Numbered from the stretch's first letter, positions 1 through 11,352 are shown. The stretch is 64,000 nucleotides of DNA from Muricea muricata (GCA_963855995.1 OY979717.1:43839544-43903543), one strand, 5' to 3'. Made by a program: numbers and translations. The notes: generated from the letters alone by a model not told the origin.

Positions 1-53
1 TCACATACCTGCGATACGATTGTCGTCGAGCGTATTTCTCGAACGTCAGCGTA
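1..53 (+). other. ITS1, 3' end only
   Basis: This is the last part of internal transcribed spacer 1, cut by the window start. It matches the 3' end of the complete ITS1 copies ending near 14160 and 28257. The boundary with 5.8S is set by similarity to conserved 5.8S ends and may be off by a few bases. Confidence 0.85.
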
Positions 54-211
54 CACATCTTTCAACGGCGGATCTCTTGGTTCGTGCATCGATGAAGAAC
101 GCAGCAAACTGCGATACGTAGTGTGAATTGCAGAAGTACGCGAGTCATCGAGTCTTTGAACGCAAATTGCGTTCTCGGTTATGCCGAGAGCATGTCTGTC
201 TGAGTGCGTGT
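54..211 (+). rRNA. 5.8S rRNA, unit A
   Basis: The conserved eukaryotic 5.8S core is present, including the GATGAAGAACGCAGC block and GAATTGCAGAA. Length (about 158 nt) is normal. It is part of the pol I transcript between ITS1 and ITS2 and pairs with the 5' end of 28S in the large subunit. Base 85 is T (TTCGTGCATCG) where the two other copies in the window have C. Ends are approximate. Confidence 0.95.
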
Positions 212-366
212 TTAAAAATAGGCATCACAACGTTTGAGGCGTTGCACCGCACGGTATCGTTCGTTCATCCCTCCAAATTGTTATAAATGTTACGGATGCA
301 GGCACGGCCAAAAGTATCCTTTGACCTTGCACATGCATCCTCTAACACAACATCAACAACATGTTC
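212..366 (+). other. ITS2, unit A
   Basis: Spacer between 5.8S and 28S, only about 155 bp and short for an animal. Small differences from the other two ITS2 copies (for example in the CAACA-rich stretch before 28S) show that the units are not fully homogenised here. Confidence 0.9.
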
Positions 367-389
367 TTAACCTCAGGTCAGGCAAGATT

Positions 390-420
<31 letters not shown>

Positions 421-421
421 G

Positions 422-459
<38 letters not shown>

Positions 460-703
460 ATGAAGTGGGATCAGCTCAACTTGCAAATCTCCGTTGCGTT
501 GCAGCGGCGAATTGTAGTCTCGAGAAGTATTGTCCAGGCGCGATCGACCATGCCCAAGTTGCTTGGAACAGCACGTCGTAGAGGGTGACAACCCCGTGCG
601 TGGCCGTGGCCGAGCGCCCGCGAACTACTTTCGAAGAGTCGGGTTGTTTGGGAATGCAGCCCAAAACGGGTGGTAAACTCCATCTAAAGCTAAATACGCG
701 CAC

Positions 704-737
<34 letters not shown>

Positions 738-1472
738 GTGAAAAGGACTTTGAAAAGAGAGTTAAAAAGTACGTGAAACCGTTGAAAGGGAAGCGAATGG
801 ATTTAGCAATTTGCCCTGTCGGACTCAGCCGTTCGTTTGCCGCGACGGTCGTGTTCTCGATCCGAGCGGACGGGACGTGAACGGATACGGCGTGCGATCG
901 GCGCACTTTCGGCGGACAAGCGTCAGCATCGATCGGTCGTGGGCGAAAAGCACTCGAGGAAGGTGAACCGCATCTGGTTGTTAAGCCTCGTGATCGCCTG
1001 GCCCATTGCCGACCGTTTCCTCTGCGACGTGTGCATCGATGCCTGGCAGCTCGAACTGTCGGCTCGGCGTGTCGACTGTGGCGGACGGCACGCCTGTGCG
1101 CACGAACAGCCGCCGATCGGCAGTTCGATGCTCGCACATGACGCGTCTAAAATGCCGACGATCATACGGCCTCATTCGACCCGTCTTGAAACACGGACCA
1201 AGGAGTCTAACATGTGTGCAAGTCGCCGGGTGATCGAAACCCGTGGGCGCAATGAAAGTGAACGTGCGCCGAGGTGAGAAGCAACCATGTGCAGCATCAT
1301 CGACCGACCTATTCTGCTCACAGAAAGGTTCGAGTAAGAGCATACATGTTGGGACTCGAAAGATGGTGAACTATGCCTGAATAGGGCGAAGCCAGCGGAA
1401 ACACTGGTGGAAGCCCGTAGCGATTCTGACGTGCAAATCGATCGTCAAATTTGGGTATAGCGGCGAAAGACT

Positions 1473-1513
<41 letters not shown>

Positions 1514-1807
1514 TAGGATAGCTGGAGTTCACCATGCAGTTTTATCAGGTAAAGCGAATGATTAGAGGTCTTAGGGTCGAAATGACCTTAACCTATTCTC
1601 AAACTTTAAATTGGTAAGAAGTCTGACTTGCTTGATTGAAGCCAGACACTCGAATGCGAGGTGTTAGTGGGCCATTTTTGGTAAGCAGAACTGGCGATGC
1701 GGGATGAACCAAACGCCGTGTTAAGGTGCCAAAGTCGACGCTCATAAGATCCCAAAAAAGGTGTTGGTCGATATTGACAGCAGGACCGTGGCCATGGAAG
1801 TCGGAAT

Positions 1808-1841
<34 letters not shown>

Positions 1842-2756
1842 TCGACTAGTCCTGAAAATGAATGGCACTCAAGCGTCGCACCTATACTCGGCCGTCGGTG
1901 CAAGTGCAAGGTGCCGACGAGTAGGAGGGCGCGGCGGTCGTGATGCAGCCTTTGGCGTGAGTCAGGGTGAAACGGCCGCTGGTTCAGATCTTGGTGGTAG
2001 TAGCAAATATTCAAATGAGAACTTTGAAGACCGAAGTTGAGAAAGGTTCCATGTGAACAGCAGTTGGACATGGGTTAGTCGATCCTAAGAGATAGGGAAA
2101 TTCTGTGACAAAGCGTCACATTCGTGGACCGCCCTTCGAAAGGGAATCGGGTTAATATTCCCGAACCGGAACGAGGATACTGTCACGCAGTGACACCGGC
2201 GGCAACGTAACCGAACTCGGAGACGTTGGCGAGAGCCTTGGAAAGAGTTCTCTTTTCTTTTTAACGGTCAACGCTACCCTGAAATCGGTTCAGCCGGCGA
2301 TAGGGTTTCACGGCCGGTAAAGCTGCACACTTCTTGTGCGGTCTGATGCGCCCTCGACGGCCCTTGAAAATCCGAGCGAGCTGTTTACTTTCTTGTCCGG
2401 TCGTACTCATAACCGCAGCAGGTCTCCAAGGTGAGCAGCCTCTGGTCCATAGAACAATGTAGGTAAGGGAAGTCGGCAAAATGGATCCGTAACTTCGGGA
2501 AAAGGATTGGCTCTAAGGGTTGGGCCTTTCGGGCTGGGTTGCGAAGTGCGTAGACCCGTCGTGGGCTGACGGAGATGTACGGTTCGCCGTGTGTCGACGT
2601 CGGATTTCGAGGGGACCTCGCGTGGACTGGCTCAGCTGTGACCACCAGGTCGAATCGGCAGGCAATTAACAACCGACTTAGAACTGGAACGGACAAGGGG
2701 AATCCGACTGTTTAATCAAAACAAAGCATTGCGATGGCTGGTGACCGGTGCTGACG

Positions 2757-2790
<34 letters not shown>

Positions 2791-2805
2791 AGTGAAGTAG
2801 TTCGC

Positions 2806-2897
<92 letters not shown>

Positions 2898-2968
2898 TAA
2901 CGAGATTCTCACTGTCTCTATCTACTATCTAGCGAAACCACAGCTAAGTGAACGGGCTTGGCAGCAAC

Positions 2969-3006
<38 letters not shown>

Positions 3007-3403
3007 TGACTCTGTAAAGGAACACCAGAGGTGTAGAATAGGTGGGAGGAGCAATCCGGCGGTGAAATACCACTACTCTTGTCGTTCTTTTACTTATTCG
3101 GTAATGCGGAGCTGGATGCAAACGTCCAAGTTTTAGCGTTAAGATCGCTCTTCTGCCGGTCGGTCCGAGCCGAAGACACCGTCAGGTCGGGAGTTTGGCT
3201 GGGGCGGCACGACTGTCAAATGATAACGCAGGTGTCGTAAGGTGATCTCGATGAGAACGGAAATCTCATGTTGAACAAAAGGGTAAATGCTCGCTTGATT
3301 TTGATTTTCAGTATGAATACAAACTGTGAAAGCATGGCCTATCGATCCCTTCGTTTTACGAGTTTTAAGCAAGGGGTGTCAGAAAAGTTTCCACAGGGAT
3401 AAC
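367..3403 (+). rRNA. 28S rRNA, unit A, 5' part up to the insertion
   Basis: Large-subunit rRNA, starting at the conserved CCTCAGGTCAGGCAAGATTA block and running without interruption through the known R2 retroelement site (CTCTTAAGGTAGC at 2841-2853) and the R1 region (about 2905-2940), both empty. It ends at ACAGGGATAAC, in the peptidyl-transferase region, where a 7.37-kb insertion begins. The remainder of the gene resumes at 10776. Unless the insertion is removed from the transcript this gene cannot give a functional rRNA. Between about 420 and 950 unit A differs at a number of positions from units B and C (for example G at 421 where B and C have the usual A), but from about 1080 on it is nearly identical to B. 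Confidence 0.95.
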
Positions 3404-3559
3404 CCACGACTTTAATGCCAGTATTACCCACCGTCTTACCTTCCCTGCCGAATGATCACTTGAGATATCGATTATGAGTTTGGGGCACAATTTAGTAAAC
3501 CAAATTTAGTTGTGAGCGCATTTCCGTTATGTTTCATAATGGGCACTCTCCGCTGCTTT

Positions 3560-5700
3560 TTATGTTATATTCCTTGTCAACCAGTCACAGCACTCCAGTG
3601 TGAGCTTGTCTCAGAAATCTTGTTAGCTACTGTGAAGCCTTACCATCATACATATCGTTCAAAGATACTCCACAAGAAATAACAAAGTTTCCTTTTTTAA
3701 GATATCTGAACAAAACAGCCCAATTTGCACTTTTTTCAAGTTTTTGACAAACTATATATGTACTATAATAGTGTTAACAATAGGATTAATAAAAATGCTA
3801 TCTTCTATATGTTAAGAAAGACGCCGATTGAAAAATCAGACATTTGTAGAAGAGTTAGAAACTTAACACTTTGCAGAGACTGTACGCAAGCAAGACAAGA
3901 CAACTTAAGCCACCGCTTGACTAAGTTCATCTTTGTCCAGCAACACAACAACATTTTCAAGTGTCTATCCCTGGAAGTCGCGAATTCACTAGGCTTCTTC
4001 ACTCATGGCTGTGTATTGTTGTGTTTTGTCAAGCATTCGCAGTTCTCAGTGTAAAGCTTTTCTCAAGAATGTTATTGGTGAACTTGAAACCTAACCATCA
4101 TAGATGTCGTTCAAAGAAATTCGACAACAATTGATAAATTGTTCAGTTCAAAATATCTAAAAACAAAACAGCAAATTTGTACATTTCTTAGGTTTTTGAC
4201 AAATTATGTGCTATCGTTTTAGCCATACGAGTAATATCAATGTACTGGACTATGTTAAGAAAGTCACCAAATGAAAAATCAGTTATCTGCACAGGAGACA
4301 GAAACTTGACACTTTGCAGAGACTTCACGCAAGACAGGGCAACAATAAACCGCCCCTTTACTAAGTTCACCTATTATATCCAACAACGTTCTCAAATGTC
4401 AGTTCCTGGGATTCACGAATTCACTGGGGCTCTTTCACTCATGGCTATGCTGTGTGACGCCTTGTGAAGCATTCGCAGTTCTCAGTGTGAGCTTTCTCAA
4501 GTATCTTGTTGGGCTATGATGAAGCTTGACCATCATAGACGTCCTTCAAAGAAACTCCACAACAAAAAGTAAAAGTGTTCTTTTTTAAGATACCTGAACA
4601 AAACAGCCCAATTTGCACTTTTTTTCAAGTTCTTCACAAACTATGTGCTATAGTTTTGCCATACGATTAAGATAAATGTTCCCTTCTATATTAAGAAAGA
4701 CGCCGGATGAAAAATTCTGCAGACATTTCCAGAGGAGTCAGAAATTGGGCACTTTGCAGAGACTTTACGCAAGGCATTGCAACTTAAGCCGCCGCTTGAC
4801 TAATTTCACCTATGTCCAACATTACAACAACATTCTCAGATGGCTGTCCCTGGAATTCGGGAATTCACTGGGCTCCTTCACTGATGGCTATATTGTGTTT
4901 TGTCAAGCATTCGCAGTTTTCAGTGTGAGCTTTTCTCAAGAATCTTGTTGGCTATCTTGAAACCTGACCATCATAGATGTCGTTCAAAGAAACTCGACAA
5001 CAACGGATAAAGTATTCTGTTCAATATATCTTAACAAAAGAGTCAATTTGATCCTTTTTTCACGTTTTTGACATATATTTTTTTCTACACATTTATTTAA
5101 TGCTGCTGAGAACTATTACTATGTGCTTTCGTTTTAGTCATAGGATTAATATCAGTGTTCTCTTCTAGTTGAGAAAGTCACCAGATGAAAATTCAGACAG
5201 CGGCGGAGGAGAGAGAAACTTGACACTATGCAGAGATTTTTCGCACGACAGGGCAACATAAGCCGCCCTTTGACTAAGTTCACCTGTGTCCAATATCATT
5301 CTCAAATGTTTGTCCATTGGACTCGCGGATTCACTGGGTTCCTTCCTTCATGGCTATGTTATGCCTTGTCTAGCATTCGCAGTTATTAAGTCTGAGCTTT
5401 TCCAAAACATCTTGTTGGTTACGTTGGACCCTGACCATCATAGATGTCGTCCAAAGAAACTCCAGAACCGAATAAAGAGTCTTTTTAAGACATCTAAACA
5501 AAAGAGCAATTTACACTTTTTTTCAAGTTTTTTGACAGATATTTTTTTTTACTCAAGTATTTAATGATGTTTAGAACTGAAGAAGGACTGTTACTATTAT
5601 GAGCTATCGTTTTCGTCATATGATTAATACCAATATTTTTCTCGCTCTGTGTTCAGAAAGTCACCGGCTGAAAATGAGACATCTGCAACATCTGAGACAC
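3560..5700. repeat. Left tandem array of the rDNA element, copy A (about 440-bp units)
   Basis: About five diverged units. The block resembling TTCGCAGTTCTCAGTGTGAG starts near 3590, 4035, 4473, 4915 and 5375, followed each time by an ACCATCATAGATGTCG-like block, a T-rich CACTTTTTTCAAG block and a block resembling GAAAGTCACC. On the minus strand the units near 3805-4002 and 4188-4370 read as helicase-tail-like peptide (CVKSLQSVKFLSPVQ), matching RVKTLNSIKFLTPLQ of the helicase at 50088-50297. The array therefore seems to have grown by repeating a fragment of the element's own helicase gene end. Open frames inside it are not taken as genes. Confidence 0.8.
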
Positions 5701-5705
5701 TCTTG

Positions 5706-6659
5706 TCATCTGGTTTCGAATGTTATTGCTAGATGCCTGGTCTGATTCGCTGACGAAAATGACTCGCTCGCGGTGCGTGTCTTTACATTCTCCTTCCTGT
5801 TGTTTATCTCTACAGCATCCCCTGCTGCTCTCTGCGCTAGTGGCTCTTGCATTTGCCCATTCATTTGTAATATGATGTCCATCAACTTATTTGTCATCGG
5901 GAAGGCCTCACTCTCCCGTCATGGCGGTGCAGCAGCTTGTGCAGTTGGTAGGATCAGTTGTTGTTGTTGTGGTACTGCTTGTAGGCGACCAGTGTTCCAC
6001 CAGTCGAAGAAGTTCCAGATGTTGCCGACGCCAGGGTTCATCAACTGTTTGGACAACTGCAGGCTGCACTGTGCCGTATGTAAATTGTGGTACACATACT
6101 GTTCACCATCTGTTGTGGTGCTCGGTAAAGTTTCCATATTCTTGAACTGGATCGCCTTTGGGTTGTCGTTCCGCAGCTTCGCCATCTACTGTTCAAGATT
6201 CTGTTTTAAAGCTCGTATCGTTAGGTCAGTTAAACGTGCAGGGCGGCAGATTCTTGCGCTAAAATTCTAATAGATGCTTCTATTTCGGTCTCTTGGAAGG
6301 ATCAGGTCATAATAATATATACTTCAGTTTGTGTTGCCTGTCGTTGTTTTTTCCTTGTTGTCAACATTCACGAGGCTTTGCTCTGGATTGGCGTTATCAT
6401 ATTCTTTATATTTTAGAGGGTACCGGAATCGATCCATTCCGAGTTTTTCAAAAGCTCCCAATTTTGCTACACCAACTGCACCGATTTGCTAAGAGCAAAC
6501 TTTTAGGCACATTAGCCACTCACATTTTCTGGGCGTTAATTTCTGTAGGGACTCGTTGTTGTATTCCACTTAGGCAACGTACGGCCGAAGGAAGTGATCA
6601 GGATAATGTCTAAAAACTATCTCTTTGGAAGGCGACGTATAGGGTAGTTTCGATGCCAT
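5706..6659 (-). pseudogene. Relic of Helitron accessory protein gene, copy A
   Basis: The reading starts at the ATG whose complement is at 6657-6659 and gives MASKLPYTSPSKEIVF, then FLRPY, a TAA stop, and later KLTPRKCEWLM. These line up with MTSKQAFSTPSK, HFLRPY and KLTSRNCQWLM of the accessory protein at 41554-42696. Further on, NPKAIQFKNMETL matches SPEAIQFKNAKK, and near the C-terminus LMDIILQMNGQMQ matches MVDIILQLQNQMQ. Several stops and frame changes break it. The product has no family I recognise: an N-terminal region with conserved aromatic residues followed by a low-complexity, Gln/Ser/Thr-rich part. It lies on the same strand as the helicase relic and just downstream of it. Confidence 0.7.
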
Positions 6660-6809
6660 CTGAAAGAAACACACAATTTTCACAACCATCAGTTTCTAAA
6701 TTAGTAAAGACATATTGTTACGTTTTTCTGAAAGTCAGTGTAATATAAAGTGCAGGATTTTTATAGCATGCAGTCATTACGAAGTGCATCTGTTTGCCCT
6801 AGGACGAAA

Positions 6810-7560
6810 ATGTAACTGCTTTGAAATGAGACGATTTAAAAAATTTAATGCAATAATTAATTCAAGTTTTTTAAGGTTAGTTTAATTCAAGTTTTAACAC
6901 GAGATAGAACTACATGTGTGCCACCAGGGCCAAGACTAACTGTTTCTAACCACACAATGATGTTACTCAGTTCTTGGCTTTGGCTTTTACAAATGGTCAT
7001 TGCATATCTAGGTACAAACGTATTACATTTTCAACCTTCGGTGAATTTAGCATTGTCACATTCTGACAGATTTCTTATTGTCGAGACATGATAGACAGAG
7101 ATTTTTTTCAATTAGGTAGGTGTAATATAACTGTCAAGCGTCATTAAGACTATGGCAGGTTGTGCATTCACTACACCATCCTTTTTTCTGTGTTTTGCTT
7201 AATGACAACGTCCACTCCCCCCGTAAATATTTACAGGAGGATCATCGTTGTTCAATTGGATATTTCCGACACACGTGTTCGGAGGGAACAAGTATTGCAA
7301 AACAAGGGTATTGATTCGTGAGGCTACATTCCGACTGACTGGTAAGAATGTACTATCTGCATCATTACATATTATGTACAAGAGATCTGCCTCATTAATC
7401 GATGCTTTATTGTGTAGCAGTCGGTCATGTTGAAGTTTACAAAGAATTTCCCGTCTTGGTTTCCAATGACATTAATGGTTGAACCATCTAAGTTAAATGA
7501 CGCCGGCATGTCTACACATAGCCGGTGAAAGAACGAACTTATTCCTGGTAGAATCATATA
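6810..7560 (-). pseudogene. PIF1-type helicase, C-terminal relic, copy A
   Basis: Minus-strand translation around 6900-7010 gives TICKSQSQ and a VSLGPGG...LSRVKT stretch, matching TICKSQGQTLDNVIVW and ASLGPGAAYVALSRVKT of the helicase at 50088-50297; this is the last conserved helicase motif of the PIF1/RecD-like group. Upstream, 7199-7381 gives STFLPVSRNVASRINTLVLQ and NDDPPVNIY, matching STFITVSRNAVLQINRLVLE and NDEPPANIY at 50349-50717. Similarity ends near 7560, so the ATPase core and the Rep domain are missing. It has several frame breaks and is certainly not functional. Confidence 0.75.
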
Positions 7561-7799
7561 GTTTCAGCAAAGGGTTCCAAATGCCTTGGAAATTTCTTTC
7601 TAAAATTTTGATATTCAGTTAGACAAAACTATGCAACAATCAGGTCCATGTCTAATGTCTAACTAAAGGATTTAACTGTTTGGAAACATATCGTTACAAA
7701 TCCGATTAAAATGGGAACTCGTTCCGGCTACAATAAGCAGTACAACAGTTTCAGCAACGGGTTAAAGACCTATTGCCAAATCGGTTCCAAAATTTATAT
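7561..7799. other. Unassigned stretch between helicase relic and right array, copy A
   Basis: AT-rich sequence with no gene, RNA or repeat that I can name. It joins the truncated helicase relic to the right repeat array and may mark the internal deletion that removed the Rep part of the element. Confidence 0.5.
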
Positions 7800-10650
7800 A
7801 ACAAAGTTATAACCCATGAAGCATCAAGGAAAAGTTCAAAAACTGGTTACTTCATTGTCGAAAGAGAAATATAAGAGAAAGAAGTTTTTCAAAAATACTT
7901 CGAAAAAACGTTTTACAGCTTCACTGATTCCCCGCCTTCTTTGGCCTAAACAAACTTTGGAGACCGAATCAAAATTTGTTGCTGGATTCTCCGGCGACGG
8001 GAAGGGAAATCGAAGCAAAAAATAACCTGAGAAAAGGATACGTCAATTACGTTACCTCTCCTTATCTGCCCTTCATAAAACTTTAACAATTTGTAACATT
8101 TAAAAGTATAATTCAGTCGTAAAATTTCAAGTTAATAAACCAAAAGACAAAGAAGTTATAAGCCAGGAAATATCGAGGAAAAAATTCAAAAACAAGTTAC
8201 CTAATTGTGGAAACAGAAAAAAACAAAGGAGAGTCAAGAGCAGTTTTTGGAAAATATCTCCCCAAAGAGCAAGTTTCCGGGCATTGCAATTGCTAATCTC
8301 CCTTGGGCCCCAACAAAATTTGGACGTTGATTCCAAATCTGTTGTCGGATTTTCTATACGGCTTTTCTGGGGAGAGATACGATCGAAAAACACTGAAAGA
8401 CAAAGAAATGCCCGTTATGTCACTTTCGGTAATCTTCAATCATAAAACTCTCAAAGCTAATTCAACCTAAAAGTCCCCATCAATGGTCTAAGTTACAAGA
8501 AAATCGATTGAAAGGCAAAAAAGTTATTAAACTTTGCTTTGTAAATTTTACACTTAAATAACCCTGGAAAAACTGATCCCTATTAGGAAAACAATCAAAT
8601 TCCGAGCTTAATTGCGCGGAAAAAATTCATCGTGGCACATAAACGTCAATGTATCAAGTTATTCGTATAAAAATGTCACCTTTAGCTAAGTTTCATGTAA
8701 AACTGTCTATTTATAACAAAGCTAGAAGACATCACAAGGCGGTAAAAATTCGGCTCAGGATAAAATTGACAAAAACACACCGGTGTGCATCGTTTTTCTT
8801 TTCGCTAAAAAAACGGAGAACAAACCTGTTTTAGACTTCGCCACCGCATTACCCCCGTTTCCCCCAAACAACTTTCGATGGTGATTCCAAATCTGTTGTC
8901 GGATTTACCGTACGACTTTTCCGGGGGGAGATACGATTAAAAATCTCTAAAAAAAGAAGAAACGTCAAATACGTAACTTCCGGCCACCTGTCAATCATGA
9001 AACTGTAACAGTTAACTCCTCTTGCCAGTCCCCCTAAACGTTGAAAGTTACAAAGAAATTGGTTGAAAGACAAAAAAGTTATAAGCGTTTAAAGATCATG
9101 TTTTAGAAATCATCACATGTTGGTAAAATTTCAGCTCAGGACAAAATTCAGAAACCCATACTGGTGTGCATCATTTTCGTTTTCCTTAAAAAACGGAGAA
9201 AAAACCTGTTTTAGACTTCGCCACTGCATTAAACCCCGCTTACCCCCAAACAACTTTTGACGGTGATTCCAAATCTGTTGTCGGATTTACCGTACAACTT
9301 TTCCGGGGGGAGATACGATTGAAAATCACTAAAAAAAAGAAGAAACGTCTAATACGTCACTTCCGGTCACCTGTCAATCATGAAACTATAACAGTTAACT
9401 CCTCTTGCCAGTCCCCTTAAACGTTGAAAGTTACAAAGAAATTGGTTGAAAGACAAAAAAGTTATAAGCGTTTAAAGATCATGTTTTAGAAATCATCACA
9501 TGTTGGTAAAATTTCGGCTGAGGACAAAATTCAGAAACCGACACTGGTGTGCATCATTTTCGTTTTCGTTAAAAAAACAGAGAAAAAACCTGTTTTAGGC
9601 TTCGCCACTGCAGGAGCCCCCGCTTGCCCCCAAACAACTTTTGACGGTGATCCCAAATCTGTTGTCGGATTTACCGTACAACTTTTCCGGGGGGAGATAC
9701 GATTGAAAATCACTAAATAAAAAGAAACGTCTAATACGTCACTTATGGTCACCTGTCAATCATGAAACTATAACAGTTAACTCCTCTTGCCAGTCCCTCT
9801 AAACGTTGAAAGTTACAAAGAAATTGGTTGAAAGACAAAAAAGTTATAAGCGTTTAAAGATCATGTTTTAGAAATCATCACATGTTGGTAAAATTTCGGC
9901 TCAGGACAAAATTCAGAAACCGACACTGGTGTGCATCATTTTCCTTTTTCGTTAAAAAAACAAAGAAAAAACCTATTTTAGGCTTCGCCACTGCACTAAC
10001 ACGCGCTTGCCCCCAAAAAACTTTTGACGGTGATTCCAAATCTGTTGTCGGATTTACCGTACAACTTTTCCGGGGGGGAGATACGATTGAAAATCACTAA
10101 AAAAAAAGAAACGTCTAATACGTCACTTATGGTCACCTGTCAATCATGAAACTATAACAGTTAACTCCTCTTGCCAGTCCCTCTAAACGTTGAAAGTTAC
10201 AAAGAAATTAGTTGAAAGACAAAAAAGTTATAAGCGTTTAAAGATCATGTTTTAGAAATCATCATATGTTGGTAAAATTTCGGCTCAGGACAAAATTCAG
10301 AAACCGACACTGGTGTGCATCATTTTCGCTTTCGTTAAAAAAACAGAGAAAAAACCTGTTTTAGGCTTCGCCACTGCACTAGCCCCCGCTTGCTCCCGAA
10401 CAACTTTTGACGGTGATTCCAAATCTGTTGTCAGATTTTTCGTACCACTTTTCCGGGGGGAGATAAGGTAAAAAAACTCGTCAAAATGAACAAACGCCCA
10501 TTACGTCATTTCCGGTAATCTGTCAATCACGAAACTTTTACAGCTCACTCATCCTGTCAGTCTCCCTCAACGGTCAAAGTTACAAAGAAATCGAATGAAA
10601 GACAAAAAAGTTATACGAGTTTAAAAATCATGTTTCAGAAAAGTTATAAT
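7800..10650. repeat. Right tandem array of the rDNA element, copy A (about 380-bp units)
   Basis: A block resembling GACAAAAAAGTTATAAGCG recurs near 8137, 8515, 9070, 9450, 9833, 10217 and 10590. The central units are spaced about 380-385 bp and are very similar; the outer ones are diverged. Each full unit also carries CAAATCTGTTGTCGGATTTACCG and a GGGGGGAGATACGA block. A single diverged unit of the same kind lies at about 55240-55863 in the non-rDNA element. Short open frames within it look repeat-derived and are left out. Confidence 0.85.
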
Positions 10651-10723
10651 AATATATCTAAGTATACTAATGTAAGATGGAAAATTCATTAAGCTCTATA
10701 TAAGTAAACCTGGACTGCCTTTC

Positions 10724-10739
10724 AGGGCAAGTGTGCCCT
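10724..10739 (+). other. Subterminal hairpin near right end of element, copy A
   Basis: AGGGCA, a 4-nt loop, then TGCCCT. It lies 36 bp before the 28S junction. A short hairpin close to the 3' end is a known feature of Helitron-type elements, though here it is further from the end than in classical Helitrons. Confidence 0.45.
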
Positions 10740-10775
10740 TTGCAAGATGTAATCGAAGAGTCTTTTTTTAATAAC

Positions 10776-10808
10776 TGGCTTGTGGCGCCAAGCGTTCATA
10801 GCGACGTT

Positions 10809-10846
<38 letters not shown>

Positions 10847-10888
10847 CGAAGCAGAATTCGCCAAGCGTCGGATTGTTCACCCGCCAAT

Positions 10889-10943
<55 letters not shown>

Positions 10944-11352
10944 TTGAACGGTTGTTGCAACAGTAATTCTGCTCAGTACGAGAGGAACCGCAGATTCAGA
11001 CAACTGGCTCATGCACTTGCCTGAAAAGGCAATGGTGCGAAGCTACCATCTGTTGGATTATGATTGAACGCCTCTAAATCAGAATCCGTGCTAGAACGCA
11101 ACAATTTTCTAACTCTGGGAAACTTAAGCGAACCAAAATAGAGAGGCGGCGGCCTCCTAGCTAGTCCCGTTTCTCCTGTGTCACAACGTGCCCGTGCTGC
11201 ATACAATGCGGCCATGCACTAAAGCGATCCAAATCTAATTTGCCCAGAGCTAAATCCTTTGCAGACGACTTAAATAAAAACTGGGTATTGTGCGCAGTAG
11301 AGTAGCCGTGTTGCTACGATCTGCTAAGATTAAGCCCTTGTTCGACGATTTG
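10776..11352 (+). rRNA. 28S rRNA, unit A, 3' part after the insertion
   Basis: 28S resumes at TGGCTTGTGGCGCCAAGC and continues through the sarcin-ricin loop region (CAGTACGAGAGGAACCG near 10975) to the conserved 3' end around TTGTTCGACGATTTGC. The exact 3' end is not marked in the sequence and is set by family similarity. Confidence 0.93.

Larger units (their letters stand above)
3404..10775 (-). mobile_element. Helitron-family element inserted in 28S rDNA, copy A
   Basis: A 7372-bp stretch splits 28S between GGGATAAC and TGGCTTGTGG. Seen directly: (i) ATAAC lies at both edges (3399-3403 and 10771-10775); (ii) a left array of about 440-bp repeats; (iii) a minus-strand relic of an accessory gene (5706-6659); (iv) a minus-strand relic of a PIF1-type helicase C-terminal part (about 6810-7560); (v) a right array of about 380-bp repeats; (vi) a small hairpin 36 bp before the right edge. 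The same components occur in the non-rDNA element at 41-56 kb, which also encodes a HUH/two-tyrosine Rep, so the Helitron assignment is inferred through that relative. No reverse transcriptase, homing endonuclease or intact ORF is visible, so the copy is probably non-autonomous. Strand is given as the coding direction of the relic genes. Confidence 0.8.

Noticed and set aside
388-3372. Open frames of up to 170 codons inside the 28S, 5.8S and 18S genes (also in units B and C)
   Set aside because: They lie wholly within structural rRNA; their conservation reflects the RNA.
5773-6270. 165-codon plus-strand ORF in the rDNA insertion
   Set aside because: It is antisense to the accessory-gene relic, whose minus-strand similarity to 41554-42696 explains the region.
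8127-10100. Recurring frames with ISPRKSRTVNPTTDLESPSK in the right array
   Set aside because: They recur with the tandem repeat, are short and are interrupted differently in each unit. Repeat-derived, not a gene family.
3404-10775. Group I intron or homing-endonuclease intron at the omega-like site
   Set aside because: The position is one used by such introns elsewhere, but the insertion is 7.4 kb, full of tandem repeats and helicase relics, with no LAGLIDADG, GIY-YIG or His-Cys motif seen. Splicing is not excluded but is not supported.
3404-10775. R1/R2-type retrotransposon
   Set aside because: The R1 and R2 sites upstream are empty, and no reverse transcriptase motif is seen in any frame of the insertion.
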